64,000 bases of DNA from Diplonema papillatum (GCA_030068145.1 JAPJBO010001123.1:1-64000), one strand, 5' to 3'; shown: positions 31,347 to 42,713, counted from the first letter of the stretch. Numbers and translations: made by a program. Notes: generated by a model not told the origin, from the sequence alone.

Positions 31347-31413
31347 GGGGGTCTGGTTTATCCGGCCATCCGGCCAAAGTGGCTGATCCTTAACAAGAGC
31401 GCTGCCCCCCCCC
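31347..31413. repeat. 60-bp cassette between G and C runs, copy 1
   Basis: A 60-bp core (TCTGGTTTATCCGGCCATCC ... AAGAGCGCTG) lies between a run of G and a run of C. The identical core with the same G/C borders occurs at 46806-46865. The homopolymers form the inverted ends. Confidence 0.7.
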
Positions 31414-33312
31414 TACTCACGCTCATTTTCCATCCACACGCAGTGTGAGAAACACCGAAATTCATAAGTCATAACCTCAGGGTACAAGTGCCAGGGTCGC
31501 GTAGCAAGTGACTGCGGTATTTGGTATGCCGTGTCGGAGTCCGGAGAAGAAGCTTCAAACCATGTTTGAACAGTCTTGGTACCATCGTTGTGTTTCTCAC
31601 ATATTCTCAAAGCAACCGGCATGCATTTTCATAGCACCATCACGCATGCCCCATTCTCTCTCTCTCTCTCCCCTCGTTTAGGACCTGCCCTACTACTAGG
31701 TAGAGTTCCCTACGATTTACTCGATATGTTGTTTGCAAGACTTTGTCCATGCAACGAATTGAAGTTGAGCAATTAGTTTTGCGTGAGAATCGCGCCTGAC
31801 CAGGCGACGGCCAGCTTTTCGTTTGAGATTTCTGGCAAGGCAGAATATCTTCTGGCACAGCCCGGACCTCTCCATTCATTCTACGCCGCAAGCACGTATT
31901 TCAGAAGCGATGGGGCGCTGTCCTCATCGCGTCGCATTCGGCTGTTCCTGCTACCGTTTCAACAATATTTTCGGCACGTACAAACAAACACACGTTTATT
32001 CTTTTTTTTTTTGACCGGAGTGGTCTTGGGACTTGTGCCCCCAATTGTCAACACCTCGGGTTTGGCGAAACCCCGGACCAGACACGTTATTAGTCTGTCC
32101 GACATATTTCAGGTCTTCCTTGCGCATTGCCAGCTCGCATTTATCGGCTTGACAGACGAGGCAACAGGTACGGGCTCTTTGACGGTTGAAGGCCGTTTAG
32201 TCCAAGTTTCGCCGACTCACACATGTGAACTGAGAAGAGTAGGTGAGGACTCGGCTTGCAGGCAACAGGGCTTGAGTCTCGCCCGTATCGAACTGATTCC
32301 ACCGTACGAACGGACCAGTATTTAAGGAGTGGAGGACCACGCTCATTCCGACCAAACGCCTTCCTGGCCACCAGCCTGTCCTCCGTCATTGACATACCGC
32401 CTGTCGCCTCCGTGCTGTCGAACGGGTTGCTGTCCCTTGAGTTGGGTGGCAGCATGGTCTTGCTCGCTGATGTAAAAAGGCAGGGTGTAAAAACGCCACA
32501 TTGATGCTCGAAAGTCAAGTTGGAGCACGTTCAATTCACGTCGTTCTACCGAGCGACCCGTGTGCTTCGCGTCTCTCGAGTTGCAGTGCCGGAAAAAGAT
32601 GAAACTGCGGACATCGCGTCAGTTCCCGTGGACCAAGGTGAGGTGGAACGGAGCGAGTTGCCCACAAAATTGAATGGATACACCAGTCTCAAAGCATCAA
32701 AAAATAGCATCTCCCATCCAGTTCATTGCGTAAGTTCCCAGCTGCGTTCCTTAGCATGTTGCCAGACGTTTGCGGTAGCGGCGCACCTGACGGGACGATC
32801 GTCGCAGCTATATCGCTGAGACCATAATCACTGGCCTCGGAATTGGCTCATGATTGCGTACCTGGCCCCCTTCCCCGCAGTTTCGTTCTCCGCGGGCCCT
32901 CCATCAGACCAAGCACCCTAATACTGCTCTTCGGAGAGTTTCAGTTTTCGGTGCCACTGCCAACATATGAGACGATGCCAAATGGGGGAGGGGGGGTTTG
33001 GGCAGAAGGATTGTATCGTTTACACGGTGGACTCCAGCAACTATGAGGAGTGAAACCAGACTCTCCAAAAGCGGGTGTGCCACACCCGGAAATAGGGTGT
33101 GAAATAGGGTGTGCACTTTAGCTCGAGCAAAAGTTGCTGGAGTTCACCGTGTACTTCGCCAGATGCTGCACATGTGAGGTGTGTGACCACTGAGCAACGC
33201 AGGAACTTCTAACCCCAGGGAAACGGGGTTCTATGCTCAGACGAAGGCTTTCGGGAGGGATTCGGGCCCCCATTCGGCCTCAGAATACGGATTGATGGAG
33301 AGCGTACACGGT
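31414..33312. other. Gene-poor stretch
   Basis: Frames such as 31783-32325 and 32520-32819 have no recognisable domain and include low-complexity translation of T runs. No repeat from elsewhere in the window is seen until about 33050, where GGGTGTG-rich short repeats begin. Confidence 0.4.
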
Positions 33313-33459
33313 AAGCTCCAGCCTCAGAAGCTGGTGTTAAAGAGGGTGCCCGAGTCACACCCGAAAGCGGGTGTGCCACAACCAAAACGCGTGTAAGTCC
33401 ACACCCGACAAGCGGGTGTGACACCCGCTTCTTAACTCCAGCTTCTGAGGCTGGACTGT
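33313..33459. mobile_element. Foldback element, short form
   Basis: Inverted ends CTCCAGCCTCAGAAGCTGG and CCAGCTTCTGAGGCTGGA enclose about one copy of the CACACCCG...CGGGTGTG unit that is expanded to roughly ten copies at 57826-58295. It is a miniature inverted-repeat element. Confidence 0.7.
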
Positions 33460-34887
33460 GAACCGACCCTTGTGTAGGTCGCACATCCCACATTCACAGC
33501 ATAGTACTTCGCCAGCATACGTCTACCCAAGCACCACCCTCCCTTTTGGCATCTCTTCCATATGAAACGGCATCATCTCCTAGCGCACCCTCGCCTGGGC
33601 AAGCTTGTGTTCCGCGCGTGCACGGCATTTTCTTCAACCGTCCAGACTACGCAAAGCGCCCACAAAGTACCCTCGGGGAACCCTGTTTTCCAGACAGTCC
33701 CCTTCCTTTCGTAGGATCCCACCTCCTGCAATCAACAGCCTTCCCCCCAGAAGAACTGCCTGAGGGTAGTCCGCTGTACAGAAAGAAGAGAAGAAGAAGA
33801 AGAAGAAAAAGAAGAAAGAAGAAGAAGAAGAAAAAAAAGAAAAAGGTCGCTCCTGGTCCAGGAACGTGACGGTCAACCGCAGCTTGCAAAGCTTGAGTCG
33901 GCAGCACAGTGCCACAACCCCGTCCGCTCTGCCCCTGTGACTGACCGTCTCGACGAGCTTGTGTTCAGCGCGAGCGCCAAGCCCCAAGGTGCACCAAGCC
34001 TTAATGCTTTAGTTTGGGAAAATCGAATCGGTAGCCACTTGGCCCGTAGGCCCGTAGCTCGCAGTACCGCCGAACAGGTGAAGCTTGGCTCCCGTGTAGC
34101 AGGCTTTCCCTGGTATCTTGCCACTGTACAGAACCAAAGAAAGCATGCGGTTACAAAAAGTCCCGGACATATGGCTAGCCATAACCCGTAACGAAAGCGT
34201 GCACCAAATATACAACCCGTAGCCACATAGCCCTTTCTTGCTCTAAGAGAACCCATTCATCAACGGTCACACGGAGACCCTAAACCCCTGGAATTTCAAG
34301 CGAACTTTAACTCTAAAAAAGAGAAGAGAGGGGTTGCGTGTGTTTTAAACAACAAACAAGGATAATATCAATACAGGACCACGCGTTTCTTTTGCACAAA
34401 GGTTCCGACTTCGCAATCAAAGCAACAAACGATTGCCACGTGCTCAGTGTGAAGTGAAGAATTTTCGCTCAGCTACCTACTTTTTTCATAAAGGGTTCTA
34501 CCCTACTTCTTTGTGCACAAGGAAGACTGGATGCTTGCATGAGTCTCCGTTCGCCCCAGAGCACACGGGCATTGGTACTGTCTCAACCTGCTTCTCCTTA
34601 CGAAGAAGGACCGATGCTCACGATCAGGGTCCGACCACAATCCTGAAAAAAGACTGCCAACAAACTACGATTCCGTTCCTGCTCTGTAACCTTACACGGA
34701 GTGAAATTCACCCCTCAGTAGGACACTCGTAACCGTCACTGCTCCAACTCATATTCACAGACGCCACGGCAAGTTTTGGCAGCCGCTGTGTTTAACAAGT
34801 GCGTGCTAATCATGTGGTTCATGTACTCAAAAGAGGTCAGTGCTTGACATCTGAATGACACTCAATACAACAAAAGTTGTCGACATC
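33460..34887. other. Non-coding stretch with dispersed repeat
   Basis: 33779-33845 is an AAG-rich microsatellite. 33840-34125 is a roughly 280-bp repeat shared with 54975-55262, which also follows an AAG run. 34250-34325 carries the dispersed motif GGAGACCCTAAA ... TTTCAAGCGAACTTTAACTC (see also 46908, 47045 and 52060). No gene is supported. Confidence 0.5.
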
Positions 34888-35387
34888 CAGGGGGTTAGCT
34901 ACTGTTACCAGATTCGGACCGCGGTCCGAATCTGGCAATCGGCCGTGGTCAAAACAAGTTTAAAATGGTACCACCAGGGTTTCCACGAGGTGTTCTGGAG
35001 GAACGTTTCCGACCAGAGGTGCCTGGTTGTAGTACTGGTCGTTGCCGAACCTGCGTTTTGGCACCTGCGGCTCACTGGGACTGAGACTGAGGCCCAGTGG
35101 CTTCAAAGAAATTCCGCGCCTGCGGCACAGGGCATTTTTGACTCATCGCGATGCCGGCTGATGGCACGAGCATTCGAATCTTAAGAAAACTGCGTGACAC
35201 ATTCGGCGTCAAAACTGACTGAAAAGGAGAGTTGTTCGAAACGTTCCACCGTGACAATAGCTAACCTGGCTCCCAGTCCGCGCTTTCGTCGTATTTTGGC
35301 AACGCACCATTTGCTGCCTCAAGGAAACACTCCCCAGCAAACTGCGCCCGGTCCGAATCTGGCAAAAAGTCTGTAGCTAACACCCTG
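34888..35387. mobile_element. hAT-type MITE (500 bp) with near-perfect 8-bp target duplication
   Basis: Inverted ends CAGGGGGTTAGCTAC and GTAGCTAACACCCTG, plus a second inverted block CCAGATTCGGACC / GGTCCGAATCTGG just inside. The flanking octamers are TCGACATC and CCGACAAC (six of eight identical), consistent with an aged hAT target duplication. No transposase. Confidence 0.75.
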
Positions 35388-36000
35388 CCGACAACTAACA
35401 CAAGTAAAAATTATAAAGCAAAACTTTAATTCTCTAAAACCTACGCATTCTCCTCCTTTGCTTCTTTGACAAAGATGATAGCATCGCTGCAGCCCCGGCT
35501 TGGGTCACAGGTAGCCTTTCAGCCGGCACCTGAAAAACAGCCGAGGCATTATACGAGGACGTTTTTTTTACATAAGCGCCAGCTTGGAAGGAAATGCTCG
35601 ACGATGCTGCCAGACAAAGAACCGAAGGGATCCCCGAACCACGTGTTGAACGGACGTGAGGTCATGCGGGTCTACCCCTACACGACAAGGCAGGTCAAAG
35701 TCCTGAGTGAAACAACAACCCACGGTGGTGTAAGCGAAGGACAAATCAGCTTGTGTTTGCATTGTATTGGCCCCCTTTATTTCCTCCCTTCATTCGCAGC
35801 TACGTCGAGTATTTCCCGCATCAAGGCATCCGGAGACTTGGAGATGCGGCGGGGTTCTTGCACGCAGCACATCCACCAGTTCAAAAAAGGGACTTGAGCC
35901 CTCCGATCTCGCCAACCGAAACTGATCGAGTGAGACCGAGCCACCCCGTTTTCGTCCCGAAGCGTGCTTCGGTGGCCTCGCTGTCAATCGCTCTTTTTTT
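35388..36000. other. Non-coding stretch with dispersed repeat
   Basis: 35545-35690 is a roughly 120-bp repeat (ATAAGCGCCAGCTTGGAAGG ...) also found at 42232-42360 and 55856-55950, all in plus orientation. Nothing else is recognised. Confidence 0.5.
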
Positions 36001-36203
36001 GAGCCGGTCCACCCCCTGCTGTTAGACTGCCATCGTTTGGTTTAGAATGCAAAGAATCTGTGGCGATAATCTGCATCGCCGGCGGCGCGGTTATCTCTTC
36101 GCACGCGATGTGTCATGCTTTCGCTCTTTAGCTCGTCTTAGACTGCCATAGACTAACAGCAGGCAATCCGACGCAGTACCAGGGAATAGGAGTAGACCGG
36201 CTT
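36001..36203. mobile_element. GAGCCGGTCC MITE, copy 1
   Basis: Starts GAGCCGGTCCACCCC and ends with the inverted TAGACCGGCTT. Two further copies are at 42538-42713 and 53030-53217. It contains a 65-bp piece (36055-36118) that is the reverse complement of 60627-60700, inside the second hAT element. It is followed by a T run and the next retroelement. Confidence 0.65.
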
Positions 36204-36220
36204 ACTTTTTTTTTTTTTTT

Positions 36221-36359
36221 ATTGAACGGGAAAAAACACGCAGTCTTTTATCCCCGAGGTTTTATTATCCTGCAATCGAACCAGGTTGTAATACCTAAGC
36301 ACATACACACCTTCTCCGGTAGCTCCGGGCTCAGCCGACTCTCGCGGCCTTCTTAAAAG
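36221..36359 (+). repeat. Left 139-bp direct repeat of the YR retroelement
   Basis: Begins ATTGAACGGGAAAAAACACG and ends GGCCTTCTTAAAAG. Matches 40364-40502 with two differences. It lies 20 bp before the gag start codon. Confidence 0.9.
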
Positions 36360-36379
36360 TAAAATAAGTAACCGACCTG

Positions 36380-37315
36380 ATGCCGCCGAAGCAGAACGCA
36401 GCAGTCACGGCTGACGAGCTGATGCAGCTGGAAAAGCGGCTGGTGGATCTAGGAGACAGACTAACGGCTCGCGAAGCGGAGCTGGAGAAGAAGGAGGCCG
36501 AAGACAAGCGGAAAAGGGAGCAAGACGAGACAGACCGGGTAGCCAAGAGACGCAGGCTACCGGAGGAGGGGGAGAACCGCTTGGTACCGACTGAGCTGAT
36601 GCCGGGCCTGACGAAGCAGAGGGCCGAGGAAATCTTCCTCGCGTTTCAAGATGAAAACCCCTCGTTTTGGGACAGCCTGAACCCTGGCGTGAAGCAGGAA
36701 ATCTCGGTGTTGGATGACGAGCGCGAGGTGCTTGCGGTGCTGGACGAGGCCACGATAGCGGCACAGGCTGCTGACGTCGACGGCGATGACGACGACTTTG
36801 TCTTCTTGGACGTAGAGACATGGAAAACGATGGCCCCAACACCAGACAACCTGGCACGTTTCGAAGGGTCTGTCAGGAGGCTCTACCGGCTGAAGGGTAA
36901 CCCGCAACTTCAGGACCGGCGCGATGATGTCACCGAGAAGATAAGGGACCTCGTGCGGCTACGCCGTGGTGAGACTGGGCCCCCAAAGGCAATGTGGCTT
37001 CTGAGACTGGGCCTTTTCCTGGACGAGTACGAGCAGCTGCATGCTGCGTACGAGACACGGGACCCGGGCGCGGCGGGCGTGATGCGCCAGATTCAGCAGG
37101 TGGATCGCCTGCCAGAACGGGTAAAGCAGGCAAGACGGCGCTTCTCGGCGCAATTCAAGTCGGCGTCGAGGCCGGCTCGGGCCCGGTTGGGGCGCGCTGG
37201 CCCCAGCCGCGAAAATTGCATAAACTTCCGGCATGGCAGATGCACGCGCCAGGACTGCCGGTTTCGGCACACGGCCACTCCGGGGGTCACACGCAGGTCC
37301 GCAAAAAACGGGTGA
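36380..37315 (+). CDS. Gag-like protein of the 36-40 kb YR retroelement
   Basis: 311-residue element protein. It has an N-terminal coiled coil (about 12-60, alternating Glu/Lys/Leu), a helical middle region and a C-terminal CCCH-type zinc knuckle, CINFRHGRCTRQDCRFRH, suited to binding the element's RNA. It is the first ORF of the element, directly behind the left repeat. Confidence 0.75.
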   Translation: MPPKQNAAVTADELMQLEKRLVDLGDRLTAREAELEKKEAEDKRKREQDETDRVAKRRRLPEEGENRLVPTELMPGLTKQRAEEIFLAFQDENPSFWDSLNPGVKQEISVLDDEREVLAVLDEATIAAQAADVDGDDDDFVFLDVETWKTMAPTPDNLARFEGSVRRLYRLKGNPQLQDRRDDVTEKIRDLVRLRRGETGPPKAMWLLRLGLFLDEYEQLHAAYETRDPGAAGVMRQIQQVDRLPERVKQARRRFSAQFKSASRPARARLGRAGPSRENCINFRHGRCTRQDCRFRHTATPGVTRRSAKNG

Positions 37316-37414
37316 CTCCCCTCCCAAGGAGGGGTCGACACGTGGGAGGCCCGGGTCGCGAGGTTCGAAGGTCGGGGGACGTCGAGGAAGACGACAGCGC
37401 AGCGAGCGTCCATC

Positions 37415-38281
37415 ATGGCGTCGTTGACGCGGTTCGCATCGGTAGTGGGGCTGCAGGCGGAGTCGCCTTCGCTAAGGATCAGGGCTTTCGCGACGGCGAT
37501 GCTGAACAAGAGTATGACCGGCAGCCAGCTAGCAGCATACACCGCAAGGACGTCGGGGAAAAGGGGCAGGCCGAGAACCGGAGAAATGCGGACCGTGTCG
37601 GTTCAGAAATACGTCGAGGTGCTCGGGTTGAGGCTTGGGGTGCCGTCGGCAGATCTTGCAGCCACGAAGAAAGCAATCCTCAAGACGAGGCTGGAGCGCA
37701 GGGAGATGCCGACACATGCCCCTCCGATCACGCTGGAGCAGCAGCGGAGTATTGTGAAAGACCTGGAGAAGGGCGGCCACGAGGACGTGGCGACGGCTGC
37801 TTGCCTAGCCTGGGCATGCGCGCTGCGGATGGCAGACCTGCGGGCTCTAGGTCCGACGGACGTGACCGTCGTGGAACCAGGACTGCTGCGCATCTCGTGG
37901 TGGACGACGAAGGAGGCCAGCCTTCGGATGAGGGAATCGGAGATGACCTACCGGGTCCCCATGGGCGTATCGTTGAAGGTGAGGAGATGGGTGGCTCGAG
38001 GCCTCCGTTTCACCGAGGCGACGACGAGAAGGCTGGTACGCGAAGCGAAGAAAGTGTTCCCCGAGTGTGCGGAGCACAGCTGGAAACGGGGGGCGCTGCA
38101 GCACCTGGCCAAGAGCGGGGCGGGCTGGGAGGAGCTCCTGCTCATGGCCCGACATCAGTCAAGGGACACCCTCAAGCGCTACCTCTGGGGGTGCTTGACC
38201 CCGGACAGCCTAAGAACGGCTCGGGCGTCGCTGCTGCTCCACACTCCGCTGAGCGGCGGCCTGACGGCGTCCTCAAGGTGA
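37415..38281 (+). CDS. Tyrosine recombinase of the 36-40 kb YR retroelement
   Basis: 288-residue frame with the YR set: Arg in CALRMADLRALG, the HSWKRGALQHLA box, His in MARHQSRDTLKRYLWG and the following Tyr. It lies between gag and RT. Members of this group use the enzyme to integrate circular element DNA in place of a DDE integrase. Confidence 0.85.
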   Translation: MASLTRFASVVGLQAESPSLRIRAFATAMLNKSMTGSQLAAYTARTSGKRGRPRTGEMRTVSVQKYVEVLGLRLGVPSADLAATKKAILKTRLERREMPTHAPPITLEQQRSIVKDLEKGGHEDVATAACLAWACALRMADLRALGPTDVTVVEPGLLRISWWTTKEASLRMRESEMTYRVPMGVSLKVRRWVARGLRFTEATTRRLVREAKKVFPECAEHSWKRGALQHLAKSGAGWEELLLMARHQSRDTLKRYLWGCLTPDSLRTARASLLLHTPLSGGLTASSR

Positions 38282-40050
38282 AGGGTACTGCCAGAGCCAG
38301 CGTGTACTGCCCTGAGTATGCTTGGGACCTAAGGTATTCGCATCCCCTGAAGGACTGGGCGGACACCCGTCATCCCGAAGCGGCGGAACTCATGGACTGC
38401 CTACTGGCGTGGGCGGAAAAGCACACACAGGGTGACATGGGCGAACAGAGCGAGGCGGAATATGACAGGGAGGTCATATTGGAGGACTGGTTGCTGCGCG
38501 AAGGTCTTGACGATCACGTCGAGGGGGTCAGGGCCCAGGAGCTCGCACTGTCGGAGCTGGCCGCAAAAGCCTACACGAAAGTGCTGCCGAGTCCAGTTTT
38601 TCGCACATCCCGTGGCCCCATTGACACGCTGCCGGACACGAAGGCGGACTACGAGATGGTCGAGCGGGGTTTGTGGGCAGATGAGATCCGTGTCCTGAGG
38701 CAGATGACACAGGAACCTTTGCTCTTGTCGCACGAGAGGCACCAGGCCCCACTTAGCCTAGACATCACAGAGGCCGACCTCGAGGTGATGGTGAAGAGCG
38801 GCGTCGTCAGGAAGGTGGACAAGAGGCCGCGCATCACTTTGAAGGTATTTAAGATACCGAAGAAGGACAAGGAAGTGACCCGCCTGCTAATTGACGGCAG
38901 ACCGTTTGACAGCCGAACGTCTCAGCCCCTGTCCCCCATCACCCCATCGCTTCGGGACGTCGAGCGCTTTGTCCTAGACCACACGTGGTTTGCGACCCTG
39001 GACATGTTGGGCTACTTTTATCAGCTTCCGGTGTCGGAGGTACTGGCAAGTTATCTCGGTTTTCGGGCACAGGGCGCGTACTATGTTTTTTGCATTGCCG
39101 TTCCGGGCATTGCTCGCGCACCGGCAATCGCCCAGCTGACGACCCTGGGCGTTCGTCGATTGGCGGGCGTCGCAGAGACCAGCTTGGCCATATATGATGA
39201 CGTCGCGTATGGCGGGCAGACGAAGTCCAGCGTCCTCGGAAGCGAGCAGCGACTCAGGGGGGCTCTGGCCAAAACAAACATCAAAATCCGAGAGGACAAA
39301 TGTCGGGGGCCTGCGCAGGCCGGCATTTTCGATGGTCTGGTGCTCGACCTCGTGGAGAAGACAATCGGCCTGCCGCGGGAATGGGTCGATGCCTGCCGCG
39401 AAAACGGGGCGCAGCGCGTGATGTCCTTTCGGGCGCTGGCTCAGCGCATTGGGTGTCTGCGGTGGGCGCTGCACGTCATGCGATGTCCCCCTGCGGCATA
39501 CCCCGGGCTCATGCGGGCGAATCGGTTGCTGAGTAGCAGGTGCGTCACCCACCGCGACTGGGACACGGTTGTGAAGATCCCGCGGGAGCTGCTGGCGGAG
39601 CTGAAAAATGGCGAGCGCTGGATGGGAGACGCTTCTCCCCGAAAGGTCAGGCACCCAGCGCGGCGAGTACACGTCTGGACGGATGCGTCCGATCAAGGCG
39701 GAGGTGTGGTCGTCCTGGATCCGGGGCGAAGAACGATCCTCGCACGCGAGCGGTGGAGGTGGAAAGACAGATTGGCGAGCCTGGCTCCGCCAACGCCCAT
39801 AAGGCGACGCGAGTTGGTGGCAGCGATTCTGGGGGTTCTTCTGGCTAGGAGCGTGACCACAGGATGGGTAGCGTTCGACGCTTTTCACGATAACAGCACA
39901 GCGGAGAGCCGTCACAGAAAGCTTGCGTCCCCCCATCCGGCGGAAAACCGGCTCCTTGTGGAAATGCAGGAGCGCCTGCGAGGAGCGGACGTAGCAACTC
40001 ACCTGGTCCCGGGAGGAAATATGGTTGCCGATCTCGATACTAGGGATTAA
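38282..40050 (+). CDS. Reverse transcriptase/RNase H of the 36-40 kb YR retroelement
   Basis: The RT palm segments are FATLDMLGYFYQLPV and LAIYDDVAYGG. RNase H follows with VHVWTDASDQGGGVVVL and ends near DLDTRD. The frame is already open far upstream in overlap with gag and the recombinase, so its true start is unclear; coordinates begin at the recombinase stop. Confidence 0.8.
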
Positions 40051-40363
40051 GAGAAAAGAGGGGGGGGGGAGAGGGGCGCGGCGTTTCTTCTTGAATAATG
40101 CCCAGTGTCCTTCCGCATGGAGGCACACGGAAGAGCTCCCCCGCAAGGGTGCTTACCCCCGCGAGTAAAAGGGTGCTTCTTTCCAGGGCAGGTATTCTCA
40201 TCTTGCAAGGTGGCCGGTGCTTCCTCACGGGCCCCGACGCACGCCTGCGTCCTCTCCATCCAACCCTCTGTTTTTCTTTCTCTGTATCTCCAAGTTCTCC
40301 CCTCGTGCTGGCACCGCGAAGCGAGGTCCGTCGCTGCTAGCGGGCCCAGAGAAGGGAAATAAA

Positions 40364-40502
40364 ATTGAACGGGAAAAAACACGCAGTCTTTTATCCCCGC
40401 GGTTTTATTATCCTGCAATCGAACCAGGTTGTAATACCTATGCACATACACACCTTCTCCGGTAGCTCCGGGCTCAGCCGACTCTCGCGGCCTTCTTAAA
40501 AG
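40364..40502 (+). repeat. Right 139-bp direct repeat of the YR retroelement
   Basis: Direct copy of 36221-36359. The 310 bp between the RT stop and this repeat has no similarity to the left end that I can see. Confidence 0.9.
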
Positions 40503-41364
40503 GTCCCTCCCTCCCTCCCAGCTCGGCTGAGGAGAGCGTTTTTTTGCGCCAGCATTGCGTACGGTCTTCGTTCCCGACTCCCAGCGGGGTAAGCGGGCCT
40601 ACTATTCCCTCCGCGTCTTTGAGGGCTCCCAGCAGAGGAGAGCGTTTTAGCGTAGCGTACGGCATTTCCTCCGCGCTAGGAGGGCTCCCCTGCGCGTGGG
40701 AAAGCATAGATTGCTGAAGCAAGCAGTGTCCCACACAGTAGTGTCATACGTTAGCACAGTGCGTTAGCACAGTGTCGACCACAGTGCTACCACTAAAACC
40801 AAATGCGGTGAGTGACATCTCTTTTAGTTTCAAAATCCTTTCAGGCCTGTGAGCTTCAGGATAGCAAACGATCCTCCAGTGACTGATTACTGGGTGTGAT
40901 GGAAAACTCAATCTGGCTGCTGCTTTTCCACTTTGTTGTAGTCTTCACTTGTCAGTCCCAGTGGGCACTGCGGCATGATGGCCTCAACGCCTTTCAACGA
41001 ATCGAGGCAGGGCGAAGCTGCTCACGACAGGCGCCCCCCAACACGCTAATCCCAACGCCCCTCATGCCCCATAGATATTTCTGGACCACATCGCTGGCAA
41101 GCTGTGTACACACGAAACAGCAACTACGACTCCAGGATCTGAGCCTGTAGCCTGGGTCCCTTGCCAAAAAGTTTTCACCAAAAATCCCCATGGTTAAAAA
41201 ATCTTTTTTCACCGGCCTGTTTTCAGAATTTTTCGAGACTGGAGGTCCTATGAACATGCAATGTGAATAGCCTCTATTCGAGCCAACCCGGCTTTTCTTC
41301 ATGAAAAAAGTGTATTGTTTTTGGAAAGAGCCGGGCAAGCTTTTTTTTTTCCTCGCAGAAGGTA
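40503..41364. other. Downstream flank without genes
   Basis: 40503-40735 has internally repeated GAGAGCGTTTT and GGGCTCCC pieces and may still belong to the retroelement's right terminus. The remainder shows a short GCGTTAGCACAGTG duplication and no gene. Confidence 0.45.
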
Positions 41365-42150
41365 TGCGGGTGGCAGCGTGACCGGCCGGTGAGTCCGGGT
41401 TCGAACCCCGCCCATGACATTTTTCCGGTCGAAGATTGTTTTCGAGGTTTGTTGCGTTTCGGGGTCAAATGTGCCCGAAAATTGCGTTTTTGGCGGGTTT
41501 CTCAGTATCTCGCGGTATTTGGGTCACCCCGGGAAACGGAGTCGGGCGGCCGAGCTTGCCATCACAGGCCAAACTTGCTACGAGAACCGAACTTTGCTTC
41601 ACCAGAACTCAGCTTCGTACGAACTTTGCTTCGTCCGAACTCAGCTGCGCCCGTACCAGAATTTAGCATCGCCCGAACTTTGCTTCGCCAGAACTTAACT
41701 TCGCCCGAGCGTTGCTTCGCCCGAACTCAGCTGCGCCCGAACTTTGCTTCACCAGAACTTAGCTCCGCCCGAACTTAGGATCACTCGAACTCATTATCGT
41801 CCGAACTGAGCTTCACCAGAACTTAGCTCCGCCCGAACTTTTGCTTCGCCGGGGGGCGGCGGGGGGGGCGCCCACCCGGGTACCAGCGCCAAACTTTTCC
41901 CGCACTCGGTGGGTCGGGGGGGGTCCGGGGGGGGTGTCCCCCCGGGTACGAGCACCGACCTTGGCTTCACCCGGACTTTACACCCTGGCCGAACTTCGCT
42001 TCGTGCCCGAACTGTTTTTTAGTACCAGCGCAGCCTGAGCGCTTAGCAACGCCCGAACTAAGCATCACTCGAACTTAGCTTCACCAGCATTGCCCGAACT
42101 TAGCTTCGCCCGAACTTTACTGTTCCCCGAACTTTAACTGCTGCCTCCAG
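41365..42150 (+). mobile_element. tRNA-headed SINE-like element with minisatellite tail, copy 1
   Basis: The head has an internal RNA polymerase III-type arrangement: an A-box-like TGGCAGCGTGACC and a B box GGGTTCGAACCCCGCC (about 41395). The body is CCGGTCGAAGATTGTTTTCG ... GTTTCTCAGTATCTCGCGG. The tail from about 41575 is a degenerate 16-17 bp minisatellite of CCCGAACTTAGCTTCG type, over 500 bp long and containing two G/C-rich insertions. The same head, body and tail modules recur at 60245-62060 and 62160-62540. Confidence 0.7.
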
Positions 42151-42537
42151 TCTCGCCACGCGCCGGCCTTAGCCGAGCGCACGTACTTTTTTGGTGAAAA
42201 TAAATTTTTTTAACCATACAGGATAATCCCTGCATAAGCGCCAGCTTGGAAGGAAATGCTCGACAATAACTACCAGACAAAGAACCGAAGGGATCCCAAG
42301 TGCTGTAACTACCGAACCACGTGTTGAACGGACGTGAGGTCATGCGGGTCTACCCAACACGACAAATCACACAAACACAACAGGACAAACATGCCATGTG
42401 TGAGGAAACTGAACCGTCTAAGTAGGACCTTCTGATGATGATCATTTGCAATTTTGTCACCTGAAACCACGTCCAGGATTTGGGCTCAGGGTAGTGCGGT
42501 CAACGAAAACTCTAGTTTCCCTTTCTACCTTCTACTC
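42151..42537. other. Non-coding stretch with dispersed repeat
   Basis: 42232-42360 is a copy of the repeat also at 35545 and 55856. No gene. Confidence 0.5.
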
Positions 42538-42713
42538 GAGCCGGTCCATCCCCTCTTGATGGACCGTGTTAGACCGAATAATACAGCACCGGGCAATTCG
42601 ATGCAGCTCTAGGGACTAGGGATGGACCTGATGGACCGTGGTGGACCGTGATTCACTGTGATAAACAGCGGCAGGCACTTCATGATGCAGTTTCAATAGG
42701 GACGGACCGGCTC
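42538..42713. mobile_element. GAGCCGGTCC MITE, copy 2
   Basis: GAGCCGGTCCATCCCC at the left and the inverted GGGACGGACCGGCTC at the right enclose about 145 bp highly similar to 53030-53217. Confidence 0.75.

Larger units (their letters stand above)
36221..40502 (+). mobile_element. YR retroelement with gag, tyrosine recombinase and RT/RNase H between direct repeats
   Basis: This retroelement looks whole. It has 139-bp direct repeats at both ends (36221-36359 and 40364-40502, differing at two positions), gag with a CCCH zinc knuckle (36380-37315), tyrosine recombinase (37415-38281) and RT/RNase H (to 40050). The near-identity of the repeats and the open frames suggest a recent insertion. It is a different lineage from the element at 6057-9792, because its gag is unrelated and its RT is clearly diverged. 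No break is evident. Confidence 0.85.

Noticed and set aside
31783-32325. 180-codon plus-strand ORF
   Set aside because: Includes translated T run (FFFFL) and no domain. It looks like a chance frame.
36994-38281. N-terminal half of a 1018-codon ORF across the YR retroelement
   Set aside because: It overlaps gag and the recombinase in another frame and has no recognisable domain until the RT part after 38281.
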